The notes below the pieces were generated by a model. That model searched no databases. It was not told the origin of the DNA and worked only from the letters and a program-made list of their open reading frames with translations. This document shows positions 5,938-6,114 of a stretch of DNA of 6,114 nt, piece by piece. Every line of letters starts with the position of its first letter. The stretch's first letter is position 1. A program made the position numbers and the translations under genes. This DNA comes from Verrucomicrobiaceae bacterium (lineage in GTDB: Bacteria; Verrucomicrobiota; Verrucomicrobiia; Verrucomicrobiales; Verrucomicrobiaceae): NCBI GenBank assembly GCA_021151605.1, contig JAGKWZ010000382.1, positions 1 through 6,114 on the forward strand, given 5' to 3'.

Positions 5938-6114
5938 ATGCGCTTCCTGCTTTTTCTTCTTCTTTCTCCGGTGCTTTTCGCGGCGCAGCCGAATGTGCTC
6001 ATCTTGTTCTCGGATGATCACGGCAGCGCCGATTTGAGCTGCCAGGGGTCGAAGGACATTCCGACGCCGAACATTGATTCGTTGGCGAAGAACGGCGTGA
6101 GGTGTACGCAGGGT
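5938..6114 (+). CDS. Exported sulfatase, N-terminal part (3' partial)
   Basis: An ATG at 5938 opens a frame with no stop to the window end, giving 59 codons. Residues 1-16 are a signal peptide (MRFLLFLLLSPVLFAA), probably cut before QPNVL. The mature start QPNVLILFSDDHGSADL is the typical N-terminus of a type I sulfatase, with Asp26-Asp27 as metal ligands, followed by KDIPTPNIDSLAKNGVRCTQG, matching the family's TPNIDxLAxxGV element. The CxPxR formylglycine signature would fall just beyond the window edge, so activity and subgroup cannot be judged. It differs clearly from the other two sulfatases here, so it is not a simple duplicate. No Shine-Dalgarno is evident; a REP-like hairpin lies 21 nt upstream. 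An alternative reading as a short unrelated secreted protein is unlikely given the conserved order of motifs. Confidence 0.88.
   Translation, partial: MRFLLFLLLSPVLFAAQPNVLILFSDDHGSADLSCQGSKDIPTPNIDSLAKNGVRCTQG

Overview
This 6.1 kb window is GC-rich, densely packed and coded entirely on the + strand. Several different type I sulfatase genes, very small gaps, mostly absent Shine-Dalgarno sequences and REP-like palindromes suggest a Verrucomicrobiota (or, less likely, Planctomycetota) genome or metagenomic contig. This assignment is an inference from gene content and repeat style; no marker gene is present.

Left part (1-2945): the end of an iduronate-2-sulfatase-like gene overlaps by ATGA the start of a second, exported sulfatase. 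The second gene is broken. Its N-terminal part holds the intact CSPTR formylglycine signature and is in a different frame from the rest of the enzyme. The roughly 50 residues expected between the two parts are missing. The larger 3' part also carries a 123-nt palindrome-bounded element that adds exactly 41 in-frame codons, and a C-terminal beta-rich accessory module after a Lys/Ala/Pro linker.

Middle and right part (2946-5882): after an inverted pair of 8-bp hairpins comes a three-gene unit: a TetA-like MFS exporter, a YcaQ/AlkX-type DNA crosslink glycosylase that overlaps it by ATGA, and a small HPP-family membrane protein. The exporter plus the glycosylase could act as an 'export and repair' pair against a DNA-damaging compound, but this is only a hypothesis from context.

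Right edge (5883-6114): a third hairpin of the same family, with three compensatory base-pair changes relative to the earlier one, precedes the first 59 codons of another exported sulfatase that runs off the window. The sulfatases probably desulfate polysaccharides in the periplasm or outside the cell and would need a formylglycine-generating enzyme encoded elsewhere.

The best candidates for something new are the palindromic elements: one family inserted in frame inside a protein gene, and a second intergenic family with a covarying stem. No intergenic stretch exceeds 75 bases.
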